Of a stretch of DNA of 40,263 bases, positions 9,841 to 19,060 are shown piece by piece. The stretch lies in assembly GCA_028281325.1 (NCBI GenBank), contig JANQKC010000041.1, positions 1-40,263 on the forward strand, read 5' to 3'. Origin of the DNA: Alphaproteobacteria bacterium (GTDB taxonomy: Bacteria; Pseudomonadota; Alphaproteobacteria; UBA8366). A program made the translations under genes and the position numbers. The notes below the pieces were generated by a model that ran no database searches, had not been told where the DNA came from, and saw only the letters and a program-made list of their open reading frames with translations. The stretch's first letter is position 1; each line of letters opens with the position of its first letter.

Positions 9841-11286
9841 CTATTGGGACCCGCGGATGACCCTTATGTCAAGCTCGCGAATCTTCTTGCGCAGGGTGTT
9901 CCGGTTCAATCCCAGCAGTTGCGCCGCCTTTACCTGATTGCCGCGGGTGGCGGACAGGCTGAGCCGGATGAGCGGCCGCTCCATCTCATGCAAGACCCGG
10001 TCGTAGAGGCCGGACGCGGGCAAGGCGCCTTCATGCGCGTCGAAATACGACTTCAGATGCCGTTCGATCGCCTCCGACAGGCTTTCGTCCTCCGCCGAAC
10101 CATCGGGGTCTGATCCGACCGGAATATCGGCGAGTTCCGCTTCGACCACATCCACGGTAATCGTTTCCTGCGAATACAGGGCGGCGAAGCGGCGCACGAC
10201 ATTCTCGAGTTCCCGGACGTTCCCGGCCCAGCGGTGCCGCTTCAAGCGCTCCATCGCGTCGCCGTCGATCGTCTTGGCCGGCAGTCCTTCCGCCGTCGCG
10301 CTGCCCAGGAAGTGGCGGACGAGATCGGGGATGTCGTCGGCGCGCTCGCGCAGCGGCGGCAGGCGCAACGGCACCACGTTGAGCCGATAGTACAAGTCTT
10401 CGCGGAACAGCCCTTGCGAGACCAGGTTGGTCAGGTCCCGATGGGTCGCCGCCACGATGCGGACATTGGCGCGAATGGGCGTCCGCCCGCCGACGGTCGT
10501 GAATTCCCCTTCCTGCAAAACGCGCAGCAGCCGCGTTTGCGCTTCGAGCGGCATGTCTCCGATCTCGTCGAGAAACAGCGTACCGCCCTCGGCCTGCTCG
10601 AAGCGGCCGGCATACCGCGAATTGGCCCCGGTGAATGCGCCCTTCTCGTGGCCGAACAGCTCGCTTTCGATCAGCTCACGCGGGATCGCGGCCATGTTCA
10701 CCGCGATGAAAGGCCCGTTGCGCCGTTTGCCGTAGTCGTGCAGCGCGCGCGCGACGAGTTCCTTGCCGGTGCCGGATTCGCCGTTGATCAAGACCGTCAG
10801 GTCGGTCGACATGAGCCGCGCCAGGATCCGGTAGATTTCCTGCATCGCGGCCGACCGGCCGATCAGCGGCAGATTCTCCTGCATGTCGTCGGCGCCGTTC
10901 TCGGCCGCCGAGCCCGACGCGCTCTCGGTCAAAGCGCGCTTCACCACGTTGACCAATTCGTTCAAATCGAACGGCTTCGGCAGGTATTCGAACGCCCCGC
11001 GTTCCGCCGCCTGGACCGCGGTGAGCAACGTGTTCTGCGCGCTCATGGCGATGACCCGAAGATCGGGCCGCCGTTTGCGGATTTGCGGAATCAGGTCCAA
11101 ACCGTTGCCATCCGGCATGATCACGTCGGTGATGACGAGATCGCCCTCGCCCTCGTTGACCCAGCGCCACAGCGTCGCCGCATTGCCGGTCGACCGGACA
11201 TCGTGTCCGGCGCGGCCGAGCGCCTGCGTTACAACGGTGCGTATCGCGCGATCGTCATCCGCGACCAGAATAATAGACTCACTCAT
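9841..11286 (-). CDS. ntrC: Nitrogen regulatory response regulator NtrC
   Basis: Sigma-54-dependent activator of nitrogen-scavenging genes, phosphorylated by NtrB. It has 481 residues. The receiver domain carries DDD (10-12), D54 and the KPF lysine near 104. The AAA+ domain carries Walker A GESGTGKE (169-176), an intact GAFTGA loop (216-221) and Walker [13 protein letters not shown]. The Fis-type helix-turn-helix at the C-terminus is [21 protein letters not shown]. The start overlaps the ntrB stop by 8 bases, so translation is coupled. Confidence 0.97.
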   Translation of the reverse strand: MSESIILVADDDRAIRTVVTQALGRAGHDVRSTGNAATLWRWVNEGEGDLVITDVIMPDGNGLDLIPQIRKRRPDLRVIAMSAQNTLLTAVQAAERGAFEYLPKPFDLNELVNVVKRALTESASGSAAENGADDMQENLPLIGRSAAMQEIYRILARLMSTDLTVLINGESGTGKELVARALHDYGKRRNGPFIAVNMAAIPRELIESELFGHEKGAFTGANSRYAGRFEQAEGGTLFLDEIGDMPLEAQTRLLRVLQEGEFTTVGGRTPIRANVRIVAATHRDLTNLVSQGLFREDLYYRLNVVPLRLPPLRERADDIPDLVRHFLGSATAEGLPAKTIDGDAMERLKRHRWAGNVRELENVVRRFAALYSQETITVDVVEAELADIPVGSDPDGSAEDESLSEAIERHLKSYFDAHEGALPASGLYDRVLHEMERPLIRLSLSATRGNQVKAAQLLGLNRNTLRKKIRELDIRVIRGSQ

Positions 11287-12406
11287 CGCGGTACTCCGAG
11301 GATTTCATCACCGGTAACATCACGCGGAACAATGTGCGACGGGCCCGGCTCTCGACATCGATGACACCGCCATGCTCGCCGACCAGCTTCGCGACAAGCG
11401 CCAGACCCAACCCCGACCCGCCGGGTTTGGTCGAAATGAACGGATCGAAGATTTGCCGGCGCAAGTCTTCGGGGATGCCGGCCCCATTGTCCTGAACGCC
11501 GACCACCAACGGCAAGTCGACCCGGCTTTCACTGCCAGGAACCGCCAGCCGGATTCCCTGTTGGAAAGCCGTGCTGACCACCACTTCGCCATTCTCTTTC
11601 GGCGCCGCTTCCACGGCGTTTTTTACGAGGTTTAGGAAAATCTGGATCAACTGATCCCGATCGCCGAACACCGGCGGCAGCGACGGATCGTAGCGTTCCT
11701 CGATCGTGACGTTTCGGGCAAATCCGCTGCGCGCCAATCGGATGACATGCTCCAGCACCTCGTGGATGTTGACCGCGTTGCGTTCGACCGGCGGCCGGTC
11801 GGAAAACACCTCGAAACGATCGACCAGCTTGCAGATGCGATCGACCTCATCGACGATGAGTTGCGTCAACTCTCGATTCTGCCCGCCGCCCTCGCCTTCC
11901 AGCAACTGGGCCGCGCCGCGCACGCCCGACAACGGGTTCTTGATTTCATGCGCAAGGACAGCGGCCATGGCGGTCACCGACCGGGCCGCGTCGCGATGGA
12001 TCATCGATTGGTCGATCCGTCCCGCCATCGACCGTTCGTGCAGCGTGATCAGGACCCCGCCCTCGACGTCACCGAACGGCGTCGCGTCGATAGCGACCGT
12101 GTGGGTGCCGATCCGTGGCGTCGACAGGCGTATGCCGGTTTCCGACATGCTGTAACCCCGACGCCTGATCTTGTGCACCAGCGCCAGCATCGGGCTGTCC
12201 TGGGGAATGATGTCCTGCAGGTTGACGCCCGCCAGCATGGCCGCACTGCCTTGGAAGAAATGCTCGGCCGCGGGATTGACGAAGGTGATGTTGTCCGCCC
12301 CGTCGACGGCGAAGACCGGCACCGGCAATGCCATGACAACCGAGCCGCCGTCCGGCGCGTCCGGCGCGCGTTTCGGGATGGGTGTGACGGAAGATGTCAT
12401 GATCAC
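11279..12406 (-). CDS. ntrB: Nitrogen sensor histidine kinase NtrB
   Basis: Soluble two-component kinase/phosphatase acting on NtrC and, in the family, controlled by PII proteins. It has 375 residues and no membrane segment. An N-terminal PAS domain (about 25-125) is followed by the H-box [14 protein letters not shown] with H153. The ATPase motifs are [20 protein letters not shown] and [13 protein letters not shown]. The GTG start at 12406 overlaps the dusB stop as GTGA; an ATG two codons later (12400) is equally possible. It is the second gene of the dusB-ntrBC operon. Confidence 0.96.
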   Translation of the reverse strand: MIMTSSVTPIPKRAPDAPDGGSVVMALPVPVFAVDGADNITFVNPAAEHFFQGSAAMLAGVNLQDIIPQDSPMLALVHKIRRRGYSMSETGIRLSTPRIGTHTVAIDATPFGDVEGGVLITLHERSMAGRIDQSMIHRDAARSVTAMAAVLAHEIKNPLSGVRGAAQLLEGEGGGQNRELTQLIVDEVDRICKLVDRFEVFSDRPPVERNAVNIHEVLEHVIRLARSGFARNVTIEERYDPSLPPVFGDRDQLIQIFLNLVKNAVEAAPKENGEVVVSTAFQQGIRLAVPGSESRVDLPLVVGVQDNGAGIPEDLRRQIFDPFISTKPGGSGLGLALVAKLVGEHGGVIDVESRARRTLFRVMLPVMKSSEYRDE

Positions 12407-13392
12407 GCCGCCATCCGTTCGGCCGCGGCGCCGTAAAAGGCGCTGATCGACGATTGCACGACGGCCGGATCGTCGATCCGGTTGACCGAAGACCGGAACT
12501 CAGCGGACCCGGACAGTCCCTTGGAATACCAACAGATATGCTTGCGGGCGATCCGGCTGCCTTGATGCCTGCCGTAATGCCGAAGCATATCCTCGTAATG
12601 CGCCAGAACGATTTCGCGCTGCTCCAGGACGCTCGGGCCGGCGGGCATCGGCCGCCCCTCGAGAACGGCGTCGACCTGTCCGATCACCCAGGGCTGCCCC
12701 TGCGCGCCGCGGCCGATCATCACGCCGTCGGCGCCGGAGGCTCGCAGGCAAGCCACGGCGGACGACGCATCGGTGATATCGCCGTTCGCGACGACCGGAA
12801 TCGCCACCGCCTCCTTGACCGAGCGGATGAAGGTCCAGTCCGCCGACCCCTTATAGAACTGACACCGCGTCCGGCCATGCACGGTAATCATCCGGATGCC
12901 GCAGTCCTCGGCGATTTTCGCAATTCGCGGGGCGTTGCGGCTGGCGTCGTCCCACCCGGTCCGCATTTTCATCGTCACGGGGACATCCACGGCCGCGACC
13001 GTCGCTTCCATGATCCGCCCCGCCAGCCCCTCGTCGCGCATAATGCCGGACCCGCACAGCTTGTTGACCACGCGTTTGGCCGGGCAGCCGAAATTGATGT
13101 CGATGACCGCCGCGCCGCGATCGACATTGAGCCGCGCCGCCTCGGCCATGGTTTCCGGATCGGCGCCCGCAAGCTGCACCGCCATCGGATATTCCTCCGC
13201 GCAATCGGTCGACATCTTGCGCATCTCGTCCCGCACTTCGCGGATCATGGCATCGCTGGCAATCATCTCGGACACGACGAGACGCGCGCCCAACCGGCGG
13301 GCCAGCCGCCGAAACGGTGCGTCGGTAACGCCGGACATCGGGGCCAATATCACCCGAGTGCCGGTATCGAGGGATCCAATTGATATGCTCAA
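12403..13392 (-). CDS. dusB: tRNA dihydrouridine synthase DusB (NifR3)
   Basis: FMN-dependent enzyme reducing uridine to dihydrouridine in tRNA. It has 329 residues. The TIM-barrel flavin motif LAPMSGVTDAPFR (about 16-28), the catalytic cysteine C113 in NKLCGSG, the FGCP loop, MKMRTGWD and VHGRTRCQFYKGSADW are all present. The only usable start is TTG at 13392, because a stop lies three codons upstream and no ATG or GTG comes before conserved sequence. No Shine-Dalgarno is visible. dusB is the customary first gene of the ntrBC operon (historically nifR3). Confidence 0.95.
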   Translation of the reverse strand: MSISIGSLDTGTRVILAPMSGVTDAPFRRLARRLGARLVVSEMIASDAMIREVRDEMRKMSTDCAEEYPMAVQLAGADPETMAEAARLNVDRGAAVIDINFGCPAKRVVNKLCGSGIMRDEGLAGRIMEATVAAVDVPVTMKMRTGWDDASRNAPRIAKIAEDCGIRMITVHGRTRCQFYKGSADWTFIRSVKEAVAIPVVANGDITDASSAVACLRASGADGVMIGRGAQGQPWVIGQVDAVLEGRPMPAGPSVLEQREIVLAHYEDMLRHYGRHQGSRIARKHICWYSKGLSGSAEFRSSVNRIDDPAVVQSSISAFYGAAAERMAA

Positions 13393-13405
13393 AATTTAAT
13401 CAATT
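13378..13405 (-). repeat. AT-rich inverted repeat around the dusB start codon
   Basis: Perfect 7-base arms AATTGAT (13378-13384) and ATCAATT (13399-13405), separated by 14 bases that contain the TTG start codon of dusB (13390-13392). In RNA this could place the start in a hairpin loop. In DNA it would be a dyad just downstream of the probable promoter. Confidence 0.5.
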
Positions 13406-13428
13406 CATATTATGGTCAACTAATGGGC

Positions 13429-13456
13429 ATAATAGTGACACGCTTCGCTTTGGCAA
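13429..13456 (-). promoter_or_regulatory. Probable dusB-ntrBC promoter
   Basis: Minus strand TTGCCA (13451-13456), 16 bases, TATTAT (13429-13434), each one base from the sigma-70 consensus. The start of transcription would be near 13422, leaving a leader of about 30 bases before the TTG start. No sigma-54 type -24/-12 element was seen here. Confidence 0.55.
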
Positions 13457-13520
13457 CGATTTTCGGCGCCCATCTACCCCTATAGGAGGCGGCGCGTTGC
13501 CGCATTCCGGCCCAAAACGG

Positions 13521-14318
13521 CTAAGCGACGAGGATGTCGGTCACGAATTTGACACCGGGATAGCCTAGGGTGATCAGCAAATAGCCGACCAGCACAATCC
13601 TTGCCGCCTGCCGACCCCGGAGACCGATACGGTAATGGGCGATCAACAACACCCCGATCACCACAAAGGCCAAGAAGCTGAAAAGCGTTTTGTGATCAAA
13701 GGTTAAGACAGTACCGTCAAGAACGTACTGCAGCCCCATGCCGCTGACGATCCCGAGCCCCAGCACCGCCTCCGCCGCCAGCAACAGGCTCAACTCCATC
13801 CGCTCGGAATCGGCGGCGGACGGCAGCCGATCCAATATCCGGAAGCGCTTCTTGCGCCGCAACGCGCTCTCGTGCACGACCACCGCGGCGCCGGCGATCG
13901 CGGCCAACGTCAAAAGGACATAGGTGAAAACCGATGTCGTGATATGCATGACGATCCACGCCGGCGGCTCTCCTTGCAGCGTTTCCGGCGCCGCGCCGCC
14001 CCAAACCGCGGCGCTCAGCGACAGGATCAGCAGGTAGGGCATCAGGAGGCAGGCCAGCCGATGCGCATTTCGGGTCACCGCCGCGAGCATCAGAAAGACC
14101 ACGAGACAGCCCGCAATCGTAATCCACAGGGCGGGGGCGAAGCCGGTTTGCCAACCGGCTTGGACCAGACGGATGCAGATCATCAGCGGGCCGGCGGCCG
14201 CGACCAGGAATAAACCCCAAAAAAGGGTATTCTTTTCCGGCCGCCCCCACAGCACCCATAGGGTCGCGGGCGCCAGGGTCAACGCCGCCAAAAGGTTGAG
14301 TACCAGGGGATCATCCAT
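13521..14318 (-). CDS. Cytochrome c assembly family membrane protein (CcsA/HemX/YpjD-like)
   Basis: Polytopic inner-membrane protein, 265 residues, with about eight hydrophobic segments. The layout, with conserved histidines in [16 protein letters not shown] and FDHKTLFSF, matches the CcmC/CcsA/HemX superfamily and most closely the YpjD-like branch. YpjD-like proteins are often annotated as inner-membrane or cytochrome-c-biogenesis proteins without a proven role, so the heme link is inference. Start ATG at 14318 ([13 protein letters not shown]) is chosen; an upstream extension to 14387 would add polar, unlikely sequence and run into the shared upstream region of ispDF. It is divergent from ispDF and 128 bases upstream of dusB. 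Confidence 0.75.
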   Translation of the reverse strand: MDDPLVLNLLAALTLAPATLWVLWGRPEKNTLFWGLFLVAAAGPLMICIRLVQAGWQTGFAPALWITIAGCLVVFLMLAAVTRNAHRLACLLMPYLLILSLSAAVWGGAAPETLQGEPPAWIVMHITTSVFTYVLLTLAAIAGAAVVVHESALRRKKRFRILDRLPSAADSERMELSLLLAAEAVLGLGIVSGMGLQYVLDGTVLTFDHKTLFSFLAFVVIGVLLIAHYRIGLRGRQAARIVLVGYLLITLGYPGVKFVTDILVA

Positions 14319-14434
14319 CCGACGGACCCTATCATGCTTTGCCGTCGCGCTGCCGCCGACCTTGGCAACGCCGATCTTTGCCGCCAATATGCCCGCGATT
14401 TCGACATCATCAAGCTAAATTAGAGGTTTCGCGC

Positions 14435-15601
14435 ATGACAGGCACCGTCGCCCTTGTCCTCGCCGGCGGAAGAGGCACCCGGGCCGGCGACGGCGTGCCG
14501 AAACAATACCGCGAGATCGGCGGCGTGCCGATGCTGCGGCGGACGCTCGCGGCCTTCGTCGATCATCCGGATATCGACGCGGTGCGGGCGGTGATCCATC
14601 CGGACGACGCGGATTTGTACAATGCGTCGGCGGAAGGGCTCGCCGTGCTAGCGCCGGTTTTTGGCTCAGAATCTCGTCAAGGATCGTCTTATAATGGATT
14701 GATAAGTTTATTAAATATGAATTCTGAAAAAGTGCTCATACAGGATGCGGCACGGCCCTTCACGGACCCCGGCACCATTCGCCGGATCATCGACTCGCTG
14801 GCGACAAGCGCCGCGGCGATCGCCGCCTTGCCGGTTATCGACACCATGAAACGCGGGAACGCCCAGGATCGCGTTTCAGGCACCGTGGAGCGCGCTGGGC
14901 TGTGGCGGGCGCAGACACCCCAGGGATTTCGCTTCAAGGCCATCCTGGACGCCCACGAGGCCGTCAAGGACCAAGAGCTGACCGACGACGCCGGCGTCGC
15001 CGAGGCGATGGGTCTGCCGGTGCAGCTCGTGATGGGACACGAAAACAACATCAAAATCACGACCGAGGACGACTTCATGCGCGCGGAAACGATCCTGCGA
15101 GAGCAAGCCGGCGGCGCAGCACCGGCGGAGACGCGGCTGGGCACCGGATTCGACGTTCACCGGTTCGAGCCGGGCGACCATGTCACCCTCTGCGGCATCG
15201 AGATCCCGCATACGGCGCGCCTCAAAGGGCACTCCGACGCCGACGTCGGCCTGCATGCGATCACCGACGCCCTCTTCGGCGCCCTCGCGGAGGGCGATAT
15301 CGGCGATCACTTCCCACCGAGCGATCCGCAATGGAAATCGGCCGATTCCGCCATTTTTCTGGCCAAGGCCGCCGAACGAGTGCGCGCGCGGCGGGGCGTG
15401 ATCACGAGCCTGGACATAACGATCATCTGCGAATTGCCGAAAATCGGCCCGCACCGCGCCGCCATGCGTCAACGGATCGCGGAAATCTGCGGGATCAACC
15501 CGGACCGGGTCAGCGTCAAGGCGACGACGACCGAAGGCCTGGGATTCACCGGCCGCGCGGAAGGCATCGCGGCGCAGGCCGCGGCGGCCATCCAATTGTA
15601 A
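14435..15601 (+). CDS. ispDF: Bifunctional IspD/IspF (MEP isoprenoid pathway)
   Basis: Fusion of 2-C-methyl-D-erythritol 4-phosphate cytidylyltransferase (IspD, about 1-228) and 2-C-methyl-D-erythritol 2,4-cyclodiphosphate synthase (IspF, about 233-388). IspD shows the nucleotide-binding [19 protein letters not shown] (8-26) and DAARPF (104-109). IspF shows zinc ligands D240, H242 (GFDVHRF) and H274 (GLHAITDAL), and the C-terminal [16 protein letters not shown]. The fusion is common in alphaproteobacteria. The ATG at 14435 starts the conserved protein; a frame open back to 14339 is not conserved. An 80-base AT-rich patch with rare codons encodes residues ~77-103. It begins an operon with pgpA and pncC. 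Confidence 0.97.
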   Translation: MTGTVALVLAGGRGTRAGDGVPKQYREIGGVPMLRRTLAAFVDHPDIDAVRAVIHPDDADLYNASAEGLAVLAPVFGSESRQGSSYNGLISLLNMNSEKVLIQDAARPFTDPGTIRRIIDSLATSAAAIAALPVIDTMKRGNAQDRVSGTVERAGLWRAQTPQGFRFKAILDAHEAVKDQELTDDAGVAEAMGLPVQLVMGHENNIKITTEDDFMRAETILREQAGGAAPAETRLGTGFDVHRFEPGDHVTLCGIEIPHTARLKGHSDADVGLHAITDALFGALAEGDIGDHFPPSDPQWKSADSAIFLAKAAERVRARRGVITSLDITIICELPKIGPHRAAMRQRIAEICGINPDRVSVKATTTEGLGFTGRAEGIAAQAAAAIQL

Positions 15602-15605
15602 TTCC

Positions 15606-16082
15606 ATGACGAAATCGCGCCTCTCGCCGCTTCATCCCGCCTCGCTGTCGGCGACCGCCTGTGGCATCGGCTATCTGCCGATCGCGCCGGGCACCTGGGC
15701 CTCCGCCGCCGCCCTCGTCCCGGCCTGGTTCATCGCAGACCGGTTCGGCCCGCTCGCGTTGATCCCCGCGGCGCTCGCCGCGCTGGCCCTGGGCCTCTGG
15801 GCCACCGGCCGTATCCAGCGGACCACGGGGGAGAAAGATCCCGGCCGGATCGTCATCGACGAGGTGGCCGGCCAGTGGATCGCGCTCATCCCGGTCTGGC
15901 CGCTCAATCCCTGGCTCTATGTCGCCGGGTTCTTCGCCTTCCGAATTTTCGATATCCTGAAACCGTGGCCGGCGAGCTGGTGCGATCGCAGCCTGCCGGG
16001 CGCGCCGGGTGTTATGCTCGACGACATCGTCGCCGGCATCTATGCCGCTATCGTCGTCTTCGCCCTGACATTCGTCATGTAA
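15606..16082 (+). CDS. pgpA: Phosphatidylglycerophosphatase A
   Basis: Inner-membrane enzyme that removes phosphate from phosphatidylglycerophosphate to give phosphatidylglycerol. It has 158 residues and several hydrophobic segments. The family signature DPGRIVIDEVAGQWIAL (about 80-96), FRIFDILKPWP and LDDIVAGIYA are present. It starts 4 bases after ispDF and 12 bases before pncC, so it is co-transcribed. Confidence 0.95.
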   Translation: MTKSRLSPLHPASLSATACGIGYLPIAPGTWASAAALVPAWFIADRFGPLALIPAALAALALGLWATGRIQRTTGEKDPGRIVIDEVAGQWIALIPVWPLNPWLYVAGFFAFRIFDILKPWPASWCDRSLPGAPGVMLDDIVAGIYAAIVVFALTFVM

Positions 16083-16094
16083 CAGGGGAATTAA

Positions 16095-16592
16095 ATGTTT
16101 AATTCCATAAAGCTGATCGGAAATGCCGAGAAATTACTTCATATTTGCGAAGGCAAAGAACTGAAAATCGCAACCGTCGAATCCTGCACCGGCGGCCTGC
16201 TGGCCGGGCTGCTGACGGCGGTTCCGGGCTCGTCCGCCGTCGTCGAACGCGGATACGTGACCTATTCGAACGAGGCCAAGGCCGAGGAAGTCGGCGTCGA
16301 CCCGGCGCTCATCGCGGCCCATGGCGCCGTCAGCCGAGAGGTCGCTGAAGCGATGGCGACGGGCGCGCTGGACCACGCGCCGGTCGACCTGACCGCCAGC
16401 ATCACCGGCGTCGCCGGTCCAGACGGCGGAACGGCGGCAAAACCGGTCGGACTGGTCTATATCGGCGCGGCGGCCCGCGACCGGGGCGTCGAGGTCCGGG
16501 AGAACCGATTCGACGGGAACCGCGACGCCGTCCGCGAGGAATCGGTTCGCGTGGCCCTGGAAATGCTGCTCACGCTTGCGGCGCGGCATTGA
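16095..16592 (+). CDS. pncC: CinA C-terminal domain protein, nicotinamide-nucleotide amidohydrolase PncC
   Basis: Deamidates nicotinamide mononucleotide to nicotinate mononucleotide in the pyridine nucleotide cycle. It has 165 residues, i.e. the stand-alone C-terminal CinA domain without the N-terminal MoaB-like part. The nucleophile serine S30 lies in VESCTGGLLAG and the probable catalytic lysine K62 in YSNEAKAEEVG; ITGVAGPDGGTAAKPVGLVYI is the core loop. AGGGG precedes the ATG at a good distance. The 3' end overlaps the convergent XRE gene by 23 bases. Family-level function is firm; the precise in vivo role is inferred. Confidence 0.92.
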   Translation: MFNSIKLIGNAEKLLHICEGKELKIATVESCTGGLLAGLLTAVPGSSAVVERGYVTYSNEAKAEEVGVDPALIAAHGAVSREVAEAMATGALDHAPVDLTASITGVAGPDGGTAAKPVGLVYIGAAARDRGVEVRENRFDGNRDAVREESVRVALEMLLTLAARH

Positions 16593-17283
16593 CCAACGCC
16601 AGCAACTCCGCCATCGGGTGCCCGTCCCGGTCGGCATAGCGGCGCAAATGCCCCTCCCAATCGTCAAACACGTCGAAGAATTCGGACGGATGGCGCAAGT
16701 CCTGCCACGGCAAGGCGCGCAGCCGGCGCACCACCTCGGGCAGATCCCCGGCGGTCGTGTCGTCCAGCACCTGATCCAGATAAAACAACGCATCCGCGTG
16801 AAAGGTGAAGGCCCACAGCAGGATCGCCGCGACTTCGGCCGCGCGGCCGCTGTTGGCGACGCTGAATTGCACTCGATCCAGCAGAACCGCCCGGTTATGC
16901 CCCTCAATCAAAAGACAAATCCGCGCCGCGCCCTCGCTATCGCCCTCCCCGTCGCGCCGGGCGAAGAACAGCACTTTCCCGACCGTGGTCAAGGAGTCCG
17001 GGCTCAACAGCTCCAGCACCCGCTGGCTGGCGAACAACGTCTCGTAGGCGGTGGGGCGATCGAGAAGCCGTAACGTGACGGTTTCGCGCTCGGCGTCCTC
17101 CTCGAACGCGACCCCCGCCCCGACCAGGGCCGTTTCGATCCGCTCCAGCGTGCTGCTGCGCGGATCGCCGACACCACGCTCGATATTGTTCAAGGTGGCG
17201 AGCGAAACGCCGGCGGCGCGCGCCAAATCGGATTGCTTCGCCCCGATGAGCGCCCGCGCGGCCCGAATTTGTGACGGGCTCAT
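16570..17283 (-). CDS. XRE-family helix-turn-helix regulator with unrecognised C-terminal domain
   Basis: 237 residues. The N-terminal Cro/C1-type helix-turn-helix (about 4-57) reads AARALIGAKQSDLARAAGVS, then LATLNNIERGVGDPRSSTLERI. From about 63 to the end I recognise no domain; the sequence is soluble, rich in Leu, Ala and Asp, and has no membrane segment. It lies alone, convergent with pncC (23-base overlap), and has a good promoter and an inverted repeat in its own leader, which suggests autoregulation. It interrupts an otherwise conserved block, so it may be a later insertion. The target genes cannot be told from sequence. Confidence 0.85.
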   Translation of the reverse strand: MSPSQIRAARALIGAKQSDLARAAGVSLATLNNIERGVGDPRSSTLERIETALVGAGVAFEEDAERETVTLRLLDRPTAYETLFASQRVLELLSPDSLTTVGKVLFFARRDGEGDSEGAARICLLIEGHNRAVLLDRVQFSVANSGRAAEVAAILLWAFTFHADALFYLDQVLDDTTAGDLPEVVRRLRALPWQDLRHPSEFFDVFDDWEGHLRRYADRDGHPMAELLALVNAAPQA

Positions 17284-17306
17284 GCCGTCGTCGCCTCCCC
17301 ACCAAT

Positions 17307-17337
17307 CCTGAGAAATTATTCACAAAACGGTCTCAGG
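17307..17337 (-). repeat. Inverted repeat in the XRE gene leader (possible operator)
   Basis: Perfect arms CCTGAGA (17307-17313) and TCTCAGG (17331-17337) with 17 bases between. It sits between the predicted transcription start and the ATG of the XRE gene, where an autoregulator could block transcription. The pairing is seen directly; the operator role is inferred. Confidence 0.45.
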
Positions 17338-17362
17338 GCCATTACAATTACATATGATGCCT

Positions 17363-17391
17363 AATATACTAGGGATAACTACGTCTGTCAG
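17363..17391 (-). promoter_or_regulatory. Probable promoter of the XRE regulator gene
   Basis: Minus strand CTGACA (17386-17391), 17 bases, TATATT (17363-17368), each one base from consensus. The predicted start near 17356 gives a leader of about 70 bases containing the inverted repeat at 17307-17337. Confidence 0.55.
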
Positions 17392-17626
17392 CGAGTCGTT
17401 CGCCTAGATATGGTAGCGGCTGCCCACACACGCACCAGTTGTTGACGGATCAACATCAAAGCCATCTTATTGTTTCGATAACGAAACGATAAGGCTGCGA
17501 ATGAAGTAGCCATTGTGCGTTTCGTCGCGAGCCAGCAAATCCGCGACTCGGCGCGACTCGGTCCACCCGTGCATCAATGCACAGCAGTCAGCGTAGGAAT
17601 TTAAAGAAGGTGGCGGCGTGGTAGGA

Positions 17627-18073
17627 TCAAGACACGTCGGCGGCGTGCAGCTCGGCCGCCCGGTCCTCGAAAGCCTGCACCATCCGCCGCACCGCTTCAT
17701 CGAACAGCGTTCCGATCAACATTTGCAGCAGACGGGACTTGAACTCGAAGTCCACGTGAAAATCCAGCAGACAGCCGGCATCGCCGCGGTCTTCGAAACG
17801 CCAGTGGTTTTCGAGATACTTGAACGGCCCGTCCTCGTAGGTCACGTCGATCCTGAGTTTCGGGCGATCCAGCGCGACCTGACTGATGAAGCGCTCCCGT
17901 ATCCCCTTGAAACCGATAGCAAGTTCCGCGCGAAGGTCGGTCTCGCTGCGGCTGAGCACACGGGACGCGACGCACCACGGCAGAAATTCAGGGTAGCGCC
18001 CGACATCGGCCACCAGGTCGAAGAGTCGTTCCGGCGGATACGGCAGGGCGCGTTGTTCGGAATGGCTGGGCAC
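17627..18073 (-). CDS. coq10: Coq10/RatA family START-domain protein
   Basis: Polyketide-cyclase/START-like lipid-binding protein, 148 residues. Family members (Coq10 in mitochondria, RatA in E. coli) bind ubiquinone and support respiration; the toxin role once given to RatA is not implied here. The signature ALPYPPERLFDLVADVGRYP and EFLPWC at the N-terminus, and the C-terminal helix FDEAVRRMVQAFEDRA, match the family. I chose the GTG at 18073, 13 bases after the lipA stop with GAGGGG just upstream. The longer frame to 18154 overlaps lipA and adds unrelated residues. It is the last gene of the pdh-lpdA-lipA run. Confidence 0.9.
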   Translation of the reverse strand: MPSHSEQRALPYPPERLFDLVADVGRYPEFLPWCVASRVLSRSETDLRAELAIGFKGIRERFISQVALDRPKLRIDVTYEDGPFKYLENHWRFEDRGDAGCLLDFHVDFEFKSRLLQMLIGTLFDEAVRRMVQAFEDRAAELHAADVS

Positions 18074-18086
18074 GGCCCCTCGTCGG

Positions 18087-19037
18087 TTAGCCGGCGGCAG
18101 CGGCCGCCTGGACGGCGCGGGCCTCGCGGAGGCGGCGGAAATCGTCGCCCGCATGATAGGACGACCGGGTCAGCGGCGAGGACGCTACCATCAGGAATCC
18201 CTTGCCCCGGGCCAGGGTCGCATAACTGTCGAACTCATCCGGCTGGACGAAACGATCGATCGCGGCGTGTTTCGGCGTCGGCTGAAGATATTGACCAATC
18301 GTGATGAAATCAACGTCCGCCGCGCGCAGATCGTCCATGACCTGCGCAACTTCCTGTTTCTCCTCGCCCAATCCGACCATCAGGCCGGATTTCGTGAACA
18401 ACGCCGGGTCCAGCTTCTTGACCCGGCTCAACAGTTCGAGACTGGTGAAATAGCGCGCGCCCGGCCGGATCGTCGGGTAGAGCCGCGGCACCGTCTCGAT
18501 ATTGTGGTTGAACACGTCGGGGCGCGCCGCCACGACGGTTTCGATCGCGCCGTCCTTGTTCATGAAATCCGGGGTCAGGATCTCGATCGTCGTCCCCGGC
18601 GACATTTCCCGTATATAGCCGATGACCTGGGCGAAATGTTCCGCCCCGCCATCCGCCAGGTCGTCCCGGTCGACCGACGTAATGACCACATGCTCCAGCC
18701 CCAGTTTCGCGACGGCGGCCGCGACATTCACCGGCTCCATCGGATCGAGCGCCTTGGGCTGCCCGGTCGCCACGTTGCAGAAGGCGCAGGCGCGGGTGCA
18801 GGTATCGCCCATGATCATGAAGGTGGCGTGTTTCTTCGCCCAGCATTCGCCGATATTCGGGCATCCCGCCTCTTCGCAGACGGTATGCAGCCCGTTCCCG
18901 CGCACGATGTCGCGGGTCTCGAAATACTGCTTCGATGTCGGCGCCTTGACGCGGATCCAATCCGGCTTCCGCTGGATCGGGTTGTCCGGATTGTTGCGCT
19001 TTTCCGGATGGCGCAGGCGCTCGGGAACAGAGGTCAT
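18087..19037 (-). CDS. lipA: Lipoyl synthase
   Basis: Radical-SAM enzyme that inserts two sulfurs into protein-bound octanoyl groups to make lipoate. It has 316 residues. The auxiliary cluster cysteines are C54, C59 and C65 ([12 protein letters not shown]). The radical-SAM cluster is C80, C84, C87 (CTRACAFC). The C-terminal serine motif [10 protein letters not shown] that completes the auxiliary cluster is present. It lies directly after lpdA, where its product modifies the lipoyl domains of PdhB and PdhC encoded upstream. Confidence 0.98.
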   Translation of the reverse strand: MTSVPERLRHPEKRNNPDNPIQRKPDWIRVKAPTSKQYFETRDIVRGNGLHTVCEEAGCPNIGECWAKKHATFMIMGDTCTRACAFCNVATGQPKALDPMEPVNVAAAVAKLGLEHVVITSVDRDDLADGGAEHFAQVIGYIREMSPGTTIEILTPDFMNKDGAIETVVAARPDVFNHNIETVPRLYPTIRPGARYFTSLELLSRVKKLDPALFTKSGLMVGLGEEKQEVAQVMDDLRAADVDFITIGQYLQPTPKHAAIDRFVQPDEFDSYATLARGKGFLMVASSPLTRSSYHAGDDFRRLREARAVQAAAAAG

Positions 19038-19060
19038 GGCGAAGCCTTAATGCCTGTGGC

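Larger units (their letters stand above)
17284..17626. other. 343-base gap without a convincing gene, rich in inverted repeats
   Basis: The gap lies between the XRE gene and coq10 and holds the XRE promoter and leader repeat. It also holds two further short dyads: TGTTGA-N4-TCAACA (17440-17455) and GTTTCG-N4-CGAAAC (17472-17487). A minus-strand frame (stop at 17467) could encode the tail ESRRVADLLARDETHNGYF and a few more residues. This faintly recalls the C-terminal helix-turn-helix of large serine recombinases, but the frame has no proper start outside coq10. Most likely non-coding or a degraded remnant. Confidence 0.5.

Noticed and set aside
14691..14696. TATAAT inside ispD as an internal promoter
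   Set aside because: No -35 like hexamer at 16-18 bases upstream, and the residues coded there are conserved; kept only as part of the AT-rich island finding.
17467..17700. 77-codon minus-strand ORF as a real gene
   Set aside because: Its ATG and first third lie within coq10 in another frame, with no ribosome site; only the tail has any protein-like character.
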